A DNA stretch of 64,000 bases from an uncultured Lachnospiraceae bacterium (GTDB lineage Bacteria; Bacillota; Clostridia; Lachnospirales; Lachnospiraceae), in assembly GCA_947367855.1 (NCBI GenBank), contig CANBFE010000016.1:19240-83239 (forward strand), in the 5' to 3' direction. Below the pieces are notes generated by a model. That model ran no database searches. It saw nothing but the letters and a program-made list of their open reading frames with translations, and was not told where the DNA came from. The first letter of the stretch is position 1. Each line of letters opens with the position of its first letter. Shown here in pieces: positions 7,820 through 16,049 of this stretch. A program made the translations under genes and the position numbers.

Positions 7820-9316
7820 CTACTCTTCCTCCGCCCAGGCAAGGGCGCACCTTACGGCGCGTTTCCATCCCTTCATAAGCTCCTTCCGGCGGTTTTCCTC
7901 CATACAGGGGCTGAATACTTTCCCAATCTGCCAGTTTTCCCGGATCTCCTCCCTGTCCTTCCAGTATCCCACAGCCAGTCCTGCCAGATAGGCAGCCCCC
8001 AGGGCTGTGGTTTCTATGCATTCCGGCCTGTGAACCTGAGTATCCACAATATCGGCCTGGAACTGCATGAGAAAGTCATTGGCGCTGGCTCCCCCGTCCA
8101 CCTTCAGGCTCTTTAAGCGGATACCGCTGTCCTGCTCCATGGCCTTAAGCACATCCGCTGTCTGATAGGCAATGGATTCCACAGTTGCGCGGATGAAATG
8201 CTCCTTTGTGCAGCCCCTGGTAAGCCCTACCACGGTTCCCCGCGCATACTGGTTCCAGTAGGGCGCCCCCATACCCGCAAATGCGGGAACGATATAGACT
8301 CCAGCCGTGTCCTCCACAGCCTGGCAGTAGCCCTGGGTCTGGGGGGCATTCCGTATCATCCGCATGCTGTCCCGCAGCCACTGGACTCCGGCCCCTGCCA
8401 CAAATACACTCCCCTCCAGGGCATATTCCGGCTTGTCCGAAGTCCCTGCGGCCATGGTGGTAAGCAGTCCTGACCGGGACACAATGGCATCGCCTCCCGT
8501 GTGCATCAGCAGAAAGCATCCCGTCCCGTATGTGTTTTTTACCTCTCCCCGCTCAAAGCAGCACTGGCCGAACAAAGCGGCCTGTTGGTCGCCAGCCGCT
8601 CCGGCTATGGGTATCTCCCCTCCCAGAACGGATGCAGCGGTATGTCCGAAGACACAGCCGGAAGGCCGCACTGTGGGCAGAAGCCCGGACGGAATCCGAA
8701 AATACTCCAGAATCTCCTCATCCCAGCAGAGCCTGTGGATATCATACAGCATGGTCCTGGAAGCGTTTGTCCGATCCGTAACATGGACGGCTCCCTTTGT
8801 GAGGTTCCAGATCAGCCAGGTGTCCACTGTGCCGAAAAGCAGATCACCGTTTAGTGCCTTCTCCCGCGCTCCCGGAACATTGTCCAGAATCCACGCGATC
8901 TTGGAGGCGCTGAAATAAGCATCCGGAACAAGTCCTGTCTTTTCCCTTATCTTTCCGTCAAAACCATTCTTTTTCAGCTCCTCAATGCTGTCCGATGTGC
9001 GTCTGCACTGCCAGACAATGGCATTATGCACCGGCTCCCCCGTATGTCTGTCCCACAATATTGTAGTCTCCCTCTGGTTTGTAATGCCGATGGCTGCGAT
9101 CTGTTCCGCGCCCACTCCTGCCATGGCCATGCACTCCGTTGCCACAGCCAGCTGGGAGGACCAGATTTCCTTGGGATTATGCTCCACCCATCCCGGCCTG
9201 GGATAAATCTGGTTAAATTCCTTCTGGGACATGGACCTGATATTCCCCGCTTTATCAAACAGAATACAGCGGGAACTCGTTGTCCCCTGATCCAGGGCCA
9301 TGATATATTTCTCCAT
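7820..9316 (-). CDS. glpK: Glycerol kinase
   Basis: A 498-residue FGGY-family kinase that phosphorylates glycerol to sn-glycerol 3-phosphate with ATP. The N-terminal phosphate loop DQGTTSSRCILFD, the substrate motif NQRETTILWDRHTGEP, and the C-terminal GGASANDFLMQFQADI are all present, and the length is exact for GlpK. No facilitator, regulator or glycerol-3-phosphate dehydrogenase gene is adjacent, so it is a stand-alone unit with its own promoter (9364-9392). Confidence 0.97.
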   Translation of the reverse strand: MEKYIMALDQGTTSSRCILFDKAGNIRSMSQKEFNQIYPRPGWVEHNPKEIWSSQLAVATECMAMAGVGAEQIAAIGITNQRETTILWDRHTGEPVHNAIVWQCRRTSDSIEELKKNGFDGKIREKTGLVPDAYFSASKIAWILDNVPGAREKALNGDLLFGTVDTWLIWNLTKGAVHVTDRTNASRTMLYDIHRLCWDEEILEYFRIPSGLLPTVRPSGCVFGHTAASVLGGEIPIAGAAGDQQAALFGQCCFERGEVKNTYGTGCFLLMHTGGDAIVSRSGLLTTMAAGTSDKPEYALEGSVFVAGAGVQWLRDSMRMIRNAPQTQGYCQAVEDTAGVYIVPAFAGMGAPYWNQYARGTVVGLTRGCTKEHFIRATVESIAYQTADVLKAMEQDSGIRLKSLKVDGGASANDFLMQFQADIVDTQVHRPECIETTALGAAYLAGLAVGYWKDREEIRENWQIGKVFSPCMEENRRKELMKGWKRAVRCALAWAEEE

Positions 9317-9363
9317 ACGCTTCCTCTCCTTCTCTTTTACGCCGCATTTTACTCTCTTTTTAC

Positions 9364-9392
9364 AGTATAGACAGAAACAGCCTGAAATTCAA
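9364..9392 (-). promoter_or_regulatory. glpK promoter
   Basis: On the minus strand TTGAAT and TATACT are 17 bases apart, about 50 bases before the glpK start. Confidence 0.65.
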
Positions 9393-9426
9393 TGACAAAA
9401 TCGGAGAAAACACAGCTTATTTGTAT

Positions 9427-9455
9427 TTGACATCCCGTACCTTATTCGCTACAAT
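9427..9455 (+). promoter_or_regulatory. Promoter of GT39-like membrane protein gene
   Basis: TTGACA and TACAAT are separated by 17 bases, 65 bases upstream of the start at 9521. It is divergent from the glpK promoter. Confidence 0.75.
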
Positions 9456-9520
9456 ATAGTCAACACCCCGGAGCAGCCCTCTGAGGATGTCTTTACAACG
9501 CGCCATGTACGGAGGATAAA

Positions 9521-11065
9521 ATGAAAAAAACAGGAGTCGTTTTAACAGATATGGGAGAAAAGGCAGTGAAACTGATAATCCTTTTGCTTCTGGCGGTTCT
9601 CACCGTCTGGGTCGGCCAGGACACCTATCTGTATCCCGGGGACTATTCCAGCGAAATCCTGATCTGGACAAATGACAATCTGTTCCTGCAGTTTGCAGTA
9701 TCCGCTGCCGTTGTGGTTCTTACCGGAATTCTCTCCGGCATTTTATTCCGTGGAAAAAATGAAAATCAGAAACGTAGATTTGTCAATTGGTATGCTGCTG
9801 CCATAATGGCCCTCACCGGAATCCTGCTTATCATCTGGGTAGCGCAGACCCGTTTTTCCCAGTCCCGTGACGCCCAGCAGATTTACTATATACTCCAGAA
9901 ATTCCGCAGCGGAGACTACAGCGACATGAGTTCCTGCTATCTTCAGGGTTTCCAGCAGCAGCTGGGGCTGATGTTCCTGGAAGAACTGATGCTTGCCATA
10001 TGGCCGGACATCCGCATCTTTCAGTATCTGAATGTGTTTTTTATCCTGGGCATTCTGTTTTTCCTGTATCGGATCTGTAATCTGCTGTTTCACAACCAGA
10101 CCATAAACCTGTACTGTCTCACGGCCTCCGCCGCCTTTCTGCCCATGCATTTATATGTAAATCTCGCCTATGGGGATATTCTTTCCATCTCCCTGAGCCT
10201 CATGGCTGTCTGGGCCCTTCTGCGCTGGTCCGAAACCAGGCAGAAGCGATATGCCCTGACATCCGCGGCGGGAATCGCCATATCCATGCTGGCCCGAAAA
10301 AACACCCTCATTATCCTCATCGCAGTCACCATATGTCTCGTACTCTCTGCATGGAAAGAATGGAACTGGCGCCCTGTGGCCCTGGCGCTGCTGACTGCCG
10401 CCCTCTCCTTTGGAGGCATGCAGCTGGCATCCTTCTGCTACCAGGAACGCTCCGGAATCGAGCTGGGCGATCCCATGCCCGCCGTGTTGTGGATCTCCAT
10501 GGGAATGCACGGGGAACCGGGAGGTTATGGGGTTTACAACGGCTACCACGAATCCGTATTCTGGGGGACCGGCGGGGATGCGGAGCAGGCGTCCGCCATA
10601 GCCAGAACCCATATCATGGAACGTCTGGAGGAGTACACCGACAATCCCCGGATTGCCTATGATTTTTACAAGAACAAGCTGCTGCAGCAGTGGGGAGAAA
10701 ATACCTATGGCTCCCTGATCCTGACCCTGGACAGGCAGCGCTGCCAGGAGGGCCTTGTCCATCAGGTCTATTTTGGCAGTCTCAGGACCCCACTGCTTGC
10801 CTATATGAATTTCTATACCTTTTTCCTCTATCTGGGCGTCTTTTCATATGCCGCACTGCATCTGTTCCGGAAAAACGGCATATGGCACTGCCTGCTGCTG
10901 ATCATCATAACAGGAGGAGTTCTGTTCAGCATACTGTGGGAAAACAAAAGCAGATATGTACTGCCCTATGTCATCTGCATGATACCCTACATGTGCTGCG
11001 CAGTCTGGACCCTTCAGGAGAAAGCAGCCAGACTGCTGGCCAAATACAGGAACCGGGGGGCCTAA
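9521..11065 (+). CDS. Polytopic membrane protein, GT39/PMT-like glycosyltransferase
   Basis: A 514-residue protein with about 11 hydrophobic helices. The long first extracellular region contains RFSQSRDAQQIYYILQKF, which resembles the acidic (D/E) loop-1 of GT-C enzymes that take sugars from polyprenyl phosphate. A large loop around 320-420 (GEPGGYGVYNGYHESVFW) precedes the last helices. This architecture is that of family 39-like transferases acting on the outer membrane face. No partner flippase or sugar gene is adjacent, so the acceptor cannot be named. GGAGG precedes the ATG. Its stop overlaps the convergent Sel1-gene stop by two bases. Confidence 0.72.
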   Translation: MKKTGVVLTDMGEKAVKLIILLLLAVLTVWVGQDTYLYPGDYSSEILIWTNDNLFLQFAVSAAVVVLTGILSGILFRGKNENQKRRFVNWYAAAIMALTGILLIIWVAQTRFSQSRDAQQIYYILQKFRSGDYSDMSSCYLQGFQQQLGLMFLEELMLAIWPDIRIFQYLNVFFILGILFFLYRICNLLFHNQTINLYCLTASAAFLPMHLYVNLAYGDILSISLSLMAVWALLRWSETRQKRYALTSAAGIAISMLARKNTLIILIAVTICLVLSAWKEWNWRPVALALLTAALSFGGMQLASFCYQERSGIELGDPMPAVLWISMGMHGEPGGYGVYNGYHESVFWGTGGDAEQASAIARTHIMERLEEYTDNPRIAYDFYKNKLLQQWGENTYGSLILTLDRQRCQEGLVHQVYFGSLRTPLLAYMNFYTFFLYLGVFSYAALHLFRKNGIWHCLLLIIITGGVLFSILWENKSRYVLPYVICMIPYMCCAVWTLQEKAARLLAKYRNRGA

Positions 11066-12297
11066 CGGCGCACCCACTTGCCGAACAGGGTCTTCTTATA
11101 ATGGCCAAGCTCTGCCTTTGCCTCCGGATGGTCTCCTGCCTTCTGAAGATAGCCTACCGCCTTTGGAATGTCCACTGCCACTCCCAGGCCGTGACCGTAG
11201 ATCATGCCCCGCAGGTAATCGGCCTCCCAGTAATTCCAGTTCACCCTGTCCAGATACTGCCGCGCCCTTCCGTAATCCTGGGGGGTACCCCATCCATTGT
11301 AGCAGCATTTTGCCAGATAAAACACGCCGTACCTGCTTCCTTTGTCACTGGCATAGGACAACAGCCGGAACGCCTTCCCATAGTCCTGTTCCACCCCTTT
11401 GCCGAGATAATACGCCTCCCCCAGCAGATTATGGCTGGTGACATCCCCCCGGGGAATCTCCTTTTCATAGCATTTGACAGCATAGGCTTCATCCCTGGAA
11501 GTGCCGATTCCCTGCGCATAGCAGCGGCCCACGCTGCACCAGGCCCCGGGCTCGCCGCCCTCGGCTGCTTCCCTGTACCAGGAGAGCGCCTCCTCCTTCC
11601 TTCCCGCCTTCTCCAGCTCCTCCGCATAAATAAACTGGTGAAGGGGATGGCCGTACTCAGCGCCGATTTTCCAGAGATCCCTGGCCATCTCCGGCCTGGG
11701 GGCAATGATGTCCTCGTCTCCCTGGGTGTAGTAGCGGTTCAGGTTATTGGCCGCAAAATACATGCCGCCCCGCAGCGCCTTCCAGAACCAGTCCTCACAT
11801 TTTGAAATATTTTCTTTTAAATATGCCGTGGAAGCGGCCTGGTTCGGGAAAGAACCCAGATCCCTGTTCTGAATCCGGATAAAATCCCACCAGAAGTAGG
11901 AATTTGCCACCACATACTGGCAGAAGGCATCCCCTGACTTCGCAAGCTCCTCCACCTGGTCAAAAGCTTCCTGAAGGCTTGCAAAGGGCATTTTCACCTC
12001 AAGCTCCGGCGTCAGCTCCCCGGTGCGCAGGCACACCAGAACCCCCAGTGCGCTGCCCTGCTCCACCGACCTGTGCAGCAGCATGGTCGCCCTGTCGTCA
12101 TCCTCCGGAAAGCCATGCCCCTTCCACACATACTGATGTCCGCACAGACACCGCGCCAGCACACAGCTGGCGTCCCCGTCCCCGTTGGCGGAAGCCTTTT
12201 CCAGAAGGGCATACGCCTCTTTGCCCCTTCCCGTCCTTTCCCTGTAATAGATATCCTGCAATGCCTGCTTTACCTCACTGCTCAGTTCCTTTCCCAT
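11062..12297 (-). CDS. Sel1/TPR-like repeat protein
   Basis: A 411-residue soluble protein made of Sel1-like repeats. The clearest units are in the second half (WCSVGRCYAQGIGTSRDEAYA, LGEAYYLGKGVEQDYGKAF, LAKCCYNGWGTPQDYGRAR and LRGMIYGHGLGVAVDIPKAV), each with the AxxLGxxYxxGxGVxxDxxKA-type pattern. There is no signal peptide, so a cytoplasmic scaffold role is likely. GGAG sits before the ATG at 12297. The following DegV-like gene (upstream on the same strand) is 46 bases away. A specific function cannot be assigned. Confidence 0.82.
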   Translation of the reverse strand: MGKELSSEVKQALQDIYYRERTGRGKEAYALLEKASANGDGDASCVLARCLCGHQYVWKGHGFPEDDDRATMLLHRSVEQGSALGVLVCLRTGELTPELEVKMPFASLQEAFDQVEELAKSGDAFCQYVVANSYFWWDFIRIQNRDLGSFPNQAASTAYLKENISKCEDWFWKALRGGMYFAANNLNRYYTQGDEDIIAPRPEMARDLWKIGAEYGHPLHQFIYAEELEKAGRKEEALSWYREAAEGGEPGAWCSVGRCYAQGIGTSRDEAYAVKCYEKEIPRGDVTSHNLLGEAYYLGKGVEQDYGKAFRLLSYASDKGSRYGVFYLAKCCYNGWGTPQDYGRARQYLDRVNWNYWEADYLRGMIYGHGLGVAVDIPKAVGYLQKAGDHPEAKAELGHYKKTLFGKWVRR

Positions 12298-12343
12298 TTC
12301 TTCTTACTCCTTTATTTCGTTTATTTCCTTTGTTTTGTCTGTT

Positions 12344-13183
12344 TTATCTGTTTTCCTGTTCCGGTTCCGCCCACTCGATGGCAATGCCCGTGGTATTCGG
12401 TCCCACATGGGAGGACACGATCAGGTTCAGGGAAGCTTCACAGCCTGCTCCCACCAAAGATCTGCACTGCTCAAACAGGGCCTGGTTTCCCACATAGATG
12501 GCCCCGAGTCTGGCAGTCTTTCCAGACTCCGCGATCTGCCGGATATTCCGCAGGGCCGCATTGATTCCACGGCACTTTTTGCAGGGTTCTATACGGCCGT
12601 TTTTCATGGTGAGAATGACTTTTATGTCCAGGATATCCCCGATCTTTCCAACACTGGGAGACACCCTGCCGCCCTGAACCAGATACTTAAAATCATCCAC
12701 CACAAAATAGATGTCAATCCTCCCCACCCGCTTTCTGATCTCTGCGGCGGTCTCCTGAAGCGACTTCCCCTCTTTCCGCATTTCCAGGGCGTCCACGCAT
12801 AAAAAGCCGCTTCCCAGGGTGGCGCTCAGGGAATCGATGACCTCTATCCTGCCGTCCGGATACATTTCCCTCAGTTCGTCCGCCACCATGCAGACGGTAT
12901 TGTTTGATCCGCTCAGCCCGGAGGAAACCGTGATGCATAAAATGTCCTTCCCGGACTGCAGCGTCTCCTCGAACCGTTTGCGGACATAATCCGGATTCAC
13001 CCCGGAGGTATAGGCTCTCCTGCGGCTCAGCTCCTGAAAGAATTCCTCCCGGGTCAGCTTCTGTTCCTCTCCATATATCCTGTTTTCCTCAAAATAATAG
13101 TACTGGGGCAACATGACTATATCTTCGTCGTAAGGCGACGGCAGATCCACATCTCCATCCGTAAAAACAATAAAGTCCTTCAT
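12344..13183 (-). CDS. DegV-family fatty-acid-binding protein
   Basis: A 279-residue EDD-fold protein. DegV/FakB proteins bind a fatty acid in an interdomain pocket and present it to a kinase. The family marks are the first strand FIVFTDGDVDLP, the YTSGVNPDYVRKRFEE loop, the ISSGLSG-type motif (here VSSGLSGSNN), and the C-terminal VSSHVGPNTTGIAIEW. The first strand reads TDGDVDLP instead of the more common TDSTxDLP, so the first binding serine is replaced. GAGG precedes the ATG at 13183. An in-frame extension to 13279 has no ribosome site. Confidence 0.88.
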   Translation of the reverse strand: MKDFIVFTDGDVDLPSPYDEDIVMLPQYYYFEENRIYGEEQKLTREEFFQELSRRRAYTSGVNPDYVRKRFEETLQSGKDILCITVSSGLSGSNNTVCMVADELREMYPDGRIEVIDSLSATLGSGFLCVDALEMRKEGKSLQETAAEIRKRVGRIDIYFVVDDFKYLVQGGRVSPSVGKIGDILDIKVILTMKNGRIEPCKKCRGINAALRNIRQIAESGKTARLGAIYVGNQALFEQCRSLVGAGCEASLNLIVSSHVGPNTTGIAIEWAEPEQENR

Positions 13184-13373
13184 TTTGTCATCCTCGCACT
13201 TCCTGTCATGAATCAAGGCTTCTGCTCCGTACCCGCGCCCACCGCGGACGTCCTCTCCGCCTCCATAAACGGGTTCCACATACCCACATTTATATTACAG
13301 CAAATTCCGTCCTCCCCGCAAGTGCAATCGGGAAACCTTTAGAAAATATTTCGAAATCAGGCTGCGGCGCATG

Positions 13374-13403
13374 AAAAAGACGGCTGCAAATATGCTGCGG
13401 CCG
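13374..13403 (-). terminator. Rho-independent terminator of XRE gene
   Basis: The arms are CGGCTGCA (13381-13388) and TGCGGCCG (13396-13403), with one mismatch and a seven-base loop. On the minus strand the stem is followed by TCTTTTT. It lies 47 bases after the XRE stop. Confidence 0.6.
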
Positions 13404-13450
13404 CCCTGTATCTTCCATTTTAACTGAATGCGTTGATTTTCTTACTGAAT

Positions 13451-13774
13451 TTATGTTTCCTCGCACATGTCATACAGAATCCGGAGGATATCCTGCATCC
13501 TGCTGCGCTGCTTTGGGTTAACCGTTTCCAGTACACAGATAACCTTCTCCATACCCTGATGTTCCTTCTCCTCCCCCAGCATAATGTAATCGCAGCTTAC
13601 AGACAGCGCATCCGACAGGCGGCAGAGCACATCTGCCGAAAACCCCTTTTTACCCGTTTCTATTTCATAGAGAAACTTGTCTGAAATACCTGCCTTTTCA
13701 GCCAACGCCTCTCTGGTATAGTTATGCATTTCCCGCAATTCCCTGATTCGCTGTCCTGCAAGTTTATTCGGCAT
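13451..13774 (-). CDS. XRE-family transcriptional regulator (agr-adjacent)
   Basis: A 107-residue protein with a Cro/CI helix-turn-helix at about 5-60 (GQRIRELREMHNYTREALAEK and YEIETGKKGFSADVLCRLSDAL). The C-terminal helical stretch (KVICVLETVNPKQRSRMQDILRILY) is probably for dimerisation. GGAGG lies six bases before the ATG at 13774. The gene is divergent from agrB across 298 bases, and its promoter (13796-13823) lies next to the putative AgrA repeats. It may therefore regulate the quorum-sensing genes, which is inference from position. Confidence 0.88.
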   Translation of the reverse strand: MPNKLAGQRIRELREMHNYTREALAEKAGISDKFLYEIETGKKGFSADVLCRLSDALSVSCDYIMLGEEKEHQGMEKVICVLETVNPKQRSRMQDILRILYDMCEET

Positions 13775-13795
13775 GTTATTCCTCCATTCCACAAA

Positions 13796-13823
13796 ATTTT
13801 ACACTATCGGACAGGTACTCCAA
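13796..13823 (-). promoter_or_regulatory. Promoter of agr-adjacent XRE gene
   Basis: On the minus strand TTGGAG and TAAAAT are 16 bases apart, ending 21 bases before the ATG. Confidence 0.55.
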
Positions 13824-13830
13824 AACCTTC

Positions 13831-13885
13831 TATTGTTCCTTGTCACCATACTTAAGGTTCCTGTTTCCGGTTTTTTCATTATAAC
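13831..13885 (+). promoter_or_regulatory. Putative LytTR (AgrA)-activated promoter of agrBD
   Basis: Two direct repeats, TATTGTTCCT (13831-13840) and TAAGGTTCCT (13853-13862), start exactly 22 bases apart. That is the spacing expected for a LytTR dimer binding one DNA face. The second repeat takes the place of the -35 element: its last six bases are followed by 17 bases and then TATAAC (13880-13885). No TTGACA-like -35 is present, so activation by the response regulator is implied. The leader to agrB would be about 180 bases. Confidence 0.55.
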
Positions 13886-14072
13886 GGAGATTCTGCCCAG
13901 GAACGGCTTCCTGACCGGATTATGTGAAATCCTTCCCGGGTTCCCCGGCCCCGGTCAGCCATTGCCCGCAGGCGCTTTTCCATTCGGAGAGAAAAATACC
14001 ATATCCGGTAAAAAAATGAATATTCTGCTTTCCATAGTGTATTCTGTTTTAGAAAAGGAAGGGGAGAAAACC

Positions 14073-14621
14073 ATGGTACGGAAATATCTGAAAGAAAAAT
14101 ACAAAATCAGCAATTACGAAATGGCCCAGATAGAATATCTGTTCAAATCAGTCTTCTCGGAACTCAGCAAAATGATTCTGATGGGCATTCTGTTTCACAG
14201 GTACCTGGGCCTGTACCTCTTCGCCCTGTGCATCATGCTGTATCTGAGGACCTCCACCGGAGGCCTGCACTTTTATACTTACGCCGGATGCCTGGTTGGT
14301 TCCATCCTGTATCTGGGGTCTGCAGTCATCCTGCTGCCAAACCTGACCCTGCCTGTTTTTGCGCGGCTTGCGGCCCTGCTTGCATGCATCCTGATCTGTT
14401 ACCGGGTGGGCCCTGTGGTATCAAAATACCGGTCCGAACTGTCCCCGGAAAAATTCCAGCACTGCCGAAACATCACCTGTACAGGTATTTTTATCTATGC
14501 CCTGGCCACATATATTATACCGGATAATCAATATATCACAGTTGGTTTCTGGATTATAATATTACATTCGCTGCAGCTTCCAGCGGCCAAAATACGCAAG
14601 AAAGGAGAACTTGGAAAATGA
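14073..14621 (+). CDS. agrB: AgrB-family autoinducer-processing membrane protease
   Basis: A 182-residue polytopic membrane cysteine peptidase that cleaves the AgrD propeptide and forms its ring. The catalytic pair is present with the right spacing: His66 and Cys73 in GGLHFYTYAGC, seven residues apart as in staphylococcal AgrB (His77/Cys84). Four to six hydrophobic helices follow the cytosolic N-terminus (MVRKYLKEKYKIS). GGGGAG precedes the ATG at 14073. An open frame extends 100 codons upstream but lacks a ribosome site and family similarity. The stop overlaps the agrD start (ATGA), coupling the two. Confidence 0.93.
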   Translation: MVRKYLKEKYKISNYEMAQIEYLFKSVFSELSKMILMGILFHRYLGLYLFALCIMLYLRTSTGGLHFYTYAGCLVGSILYLGSAVILLPNLTLPVFARLAALLACILICYRVGPVVSKYRSELSPEKFQHCRNITCTGIFIYALATYIIPDNQYITVGFWIIILHSLQLPAAKIRKKGELGK

Positions 14622-14737
14622 TCGATTATCTTGTCGAGCGGTTTAAGAACTATTCCTGGACCCTGAAATCAACAATTGTAAGCATGGTGCTCCTGGGAGA
14701 ATATCCTTACCCTTCCGAAGAGGATTATCCGGACTAA
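14618..14737 (+). CDS. agrD: AgrD-type cyclic autoinducer propeptide (39 aa), no cysteine
   Basis: The start overlaps the agrB stop as ATGA, with AAAGGAG ten bases upstream. The 39 residues show the AgrD plan. An N-terminal amphipathic leader (about 1-19, MIDYLVERFKNYSWTLKST) is followed by a hydrophobic core (IVSMVLL, 20-26) and an acidic proline tail GEYPYPSEEDYPD (27-39). The tail matches the GEPxxPEE recognition end of clostridial AgrD. No cysteine occurs anywhere. Ser22 lies four residues before the predicted cleavage after Leu26, so a five-residue Ser-Met-Val-Leu-Leu lactone is the best guess for the signal ring. Ser18 is the other candidate but would give a nine-residue ring. Confidence 0.88.
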   Translation: MIDYLVERFKNYSWTLKSTIVSMVLLGEYPYPSEEDYPD

Positions 14738-14763
14738 ATCCCTGCCGGATACCCCCCAACGGA

Positions 14764-14796
14764 AAAAGCGGACATATCTAACCTTTGTCCGCTTTT
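14764..14796. terminator. Bidirectional terminator between agrBD and agrCA
   Basis: A perfect 11-bp stem (AAAAGCGGACA, 14764-14774, with TGTCCGCTTTT, 14786-14796) around an 11-base loop. Each strand ends in a short T run. The 3' arm is inside the last codons of agrC, so the agrC stop sits in the loop. It ends plus-strand agrBD transcripts and probably minus-strand ones too. Confidence 0.8.
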
Positions 14797-16049
14797 CCCG
14801 TTCTAAGTGTAAACTCTATCCAGTTTTCTCCGTCCCTCTCCGTATTTTTATACTGAATGCTGCATCCCCACTCCCTGCAGAGACAGCGGACCCGGTACAG
14901 CCCAAGGCCCCGTTCCCTCCCCTTTGTACTGCTTCCCATTCGGAACCAGGTCTCCACTTCATCATAGCTTACATAGGGATACGGATTTGAAACCATAAAG
15001 CTGCAGCCCTTTTCCTCCTCTGTGAAACGGAACCATACCACCCTGTCCCGCTCCCTTCCGCAGACTGCCTGGGCGGCATTATCCAGAAGAATTCCCGTTA
15101 TTTCCACCAGATGGTGCACGGGAATACTGCATTCTTCCAGGCGTCCCTCTATTGCAAATTTTATGATGATATTGTCTTCCTCAATCTCCAGAAACTTTCC
15201 GTATAAGAATCCCACCATTACGGCGTCCCCCAGAGTCAGCAGATCATTGTACCTGTTCTCCTGCTTAAGTCTGCCGCAGTATTTCTCCTGCGCCCTCACC
15301 AGTTTTTCATAGGATTTACAGGTATAATGGGTTGCAAAAATAGCGGCCAGATGATTTTTAAACTCATGCTGCCGCAGTCTGACGGATTTGATCAGTTCAT
15401 CATACTTTTCCTGCATGCTCCTGGTAATCTGCAGTTCGTTCTCCACATCGCTTTTTTCATTCTGCGCCTTAAGGTATTTTTCCATCAGCAGCAGAATCAC
15501 CGCCGCCATGGGCATTGCAAGCAGAAAGAGCAGAAGCTGTATTTCTCCGAACCTTCTCTGCTGAAACTGCATGGAGAAAACCAGGCACACCAGAAATACC
15601 GACAGAAGCAGAAGAAAACCGTTCCCCTTCCTGACGCGGGATCTCAGTCTGTATATCCCGGCTCCGGGCAGAGCAAAAATGCAGGTTCCCAATACCAGTA
15701 TATTTGCCACAAATACTCTCTCCGATTCCGCTGCCTCCAGAAGGAAGTCAAGGGCCACCATAAAAAAGAACTGCATGATTGCCATAACCACCATCATCAG
15801 AAACACACAGAAGACAGCCCCGGCAAGCGAATCCCCGAATTTCCGGATACAGAACACCGTGATCAGGAGATAAGGAGCCACCCTGCAGAAAAACCCCAGT
15901 TCGCAGACGTTTTCCAGTTCATATATGATGACACAGCACAAATACAATACTCCCACAGCAATGTCAGGCTCCGGCTTCCGGTTGTACATTCGGTATACGC
16001 AGACAATTACTGCCATGATTTCCAGGAGAATCGACGCCCGCCCCAACAC
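14778..16049 (-). CDS. agrC: AgrC-like GHKL sensor histidine kinase
   Basis: A 423-residue membrane kinase of the HPK10 class. About six transmembrane helices occupy 1-190 and form the peptide sensor. A coiled linker leads to the phosphoacceptor motif RLRQHEFKNHLAAI (His228). The ATPase domain has the N box ITGILLDNAAQAV (Asn324) and a G box GRERGLGLYRVR near the end. It starts with GTG directly after the agrA stop (TGAGTG) with only a distant AAAGGA, so translation is probably coupled. It faces agrBD and shares a terminator with it. The expected ligand is the cyclic product of the adjacent agrD. Confidence 0.92.
   Translation of the reverse strand: MLGRASILLEIMAVIVCVYRMYNRKPEPDIAVGVLYLCCVIIYELENVCELGFFCRVAPYLLITVFCIRKFGDSLAGAVFCVFLMMVVMAIMQFFFMVALDFLLEAAESERVFVANILVLGTCIFALPGAGIYRLRSRVRKGNGFLLLLSVFLVCLVFSMQFQQRRFGEIQLLLFLLAMPMAAVILLLMEKYLKAQNEKSDVENELQITRSMQEKYDELIKSVRLRQHEFKNHLAAIFATHYTCKSYEKLVRAQEKYCGRLKQENRYNDLLTLGDAVMVGFLYGKFLEIEEDNIIIKFAIEGRLEECSIPVHHLVEITGILLDNAAQAVCGRERDRVVWFRFTEEEKGCSFMVSNPYPYVSYDEVETWFRMGSSTKGRERGLGLYRVRCLCREWGCSIQYKNTERDGENWIEFTLRTGKADKG

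Noticed and set aside
6774..8021. A 415-codon minus-strand open frame
   Set aside because: Antisense to uppP and the end of the patatin gene; it carries no domain and would overlap glpK.
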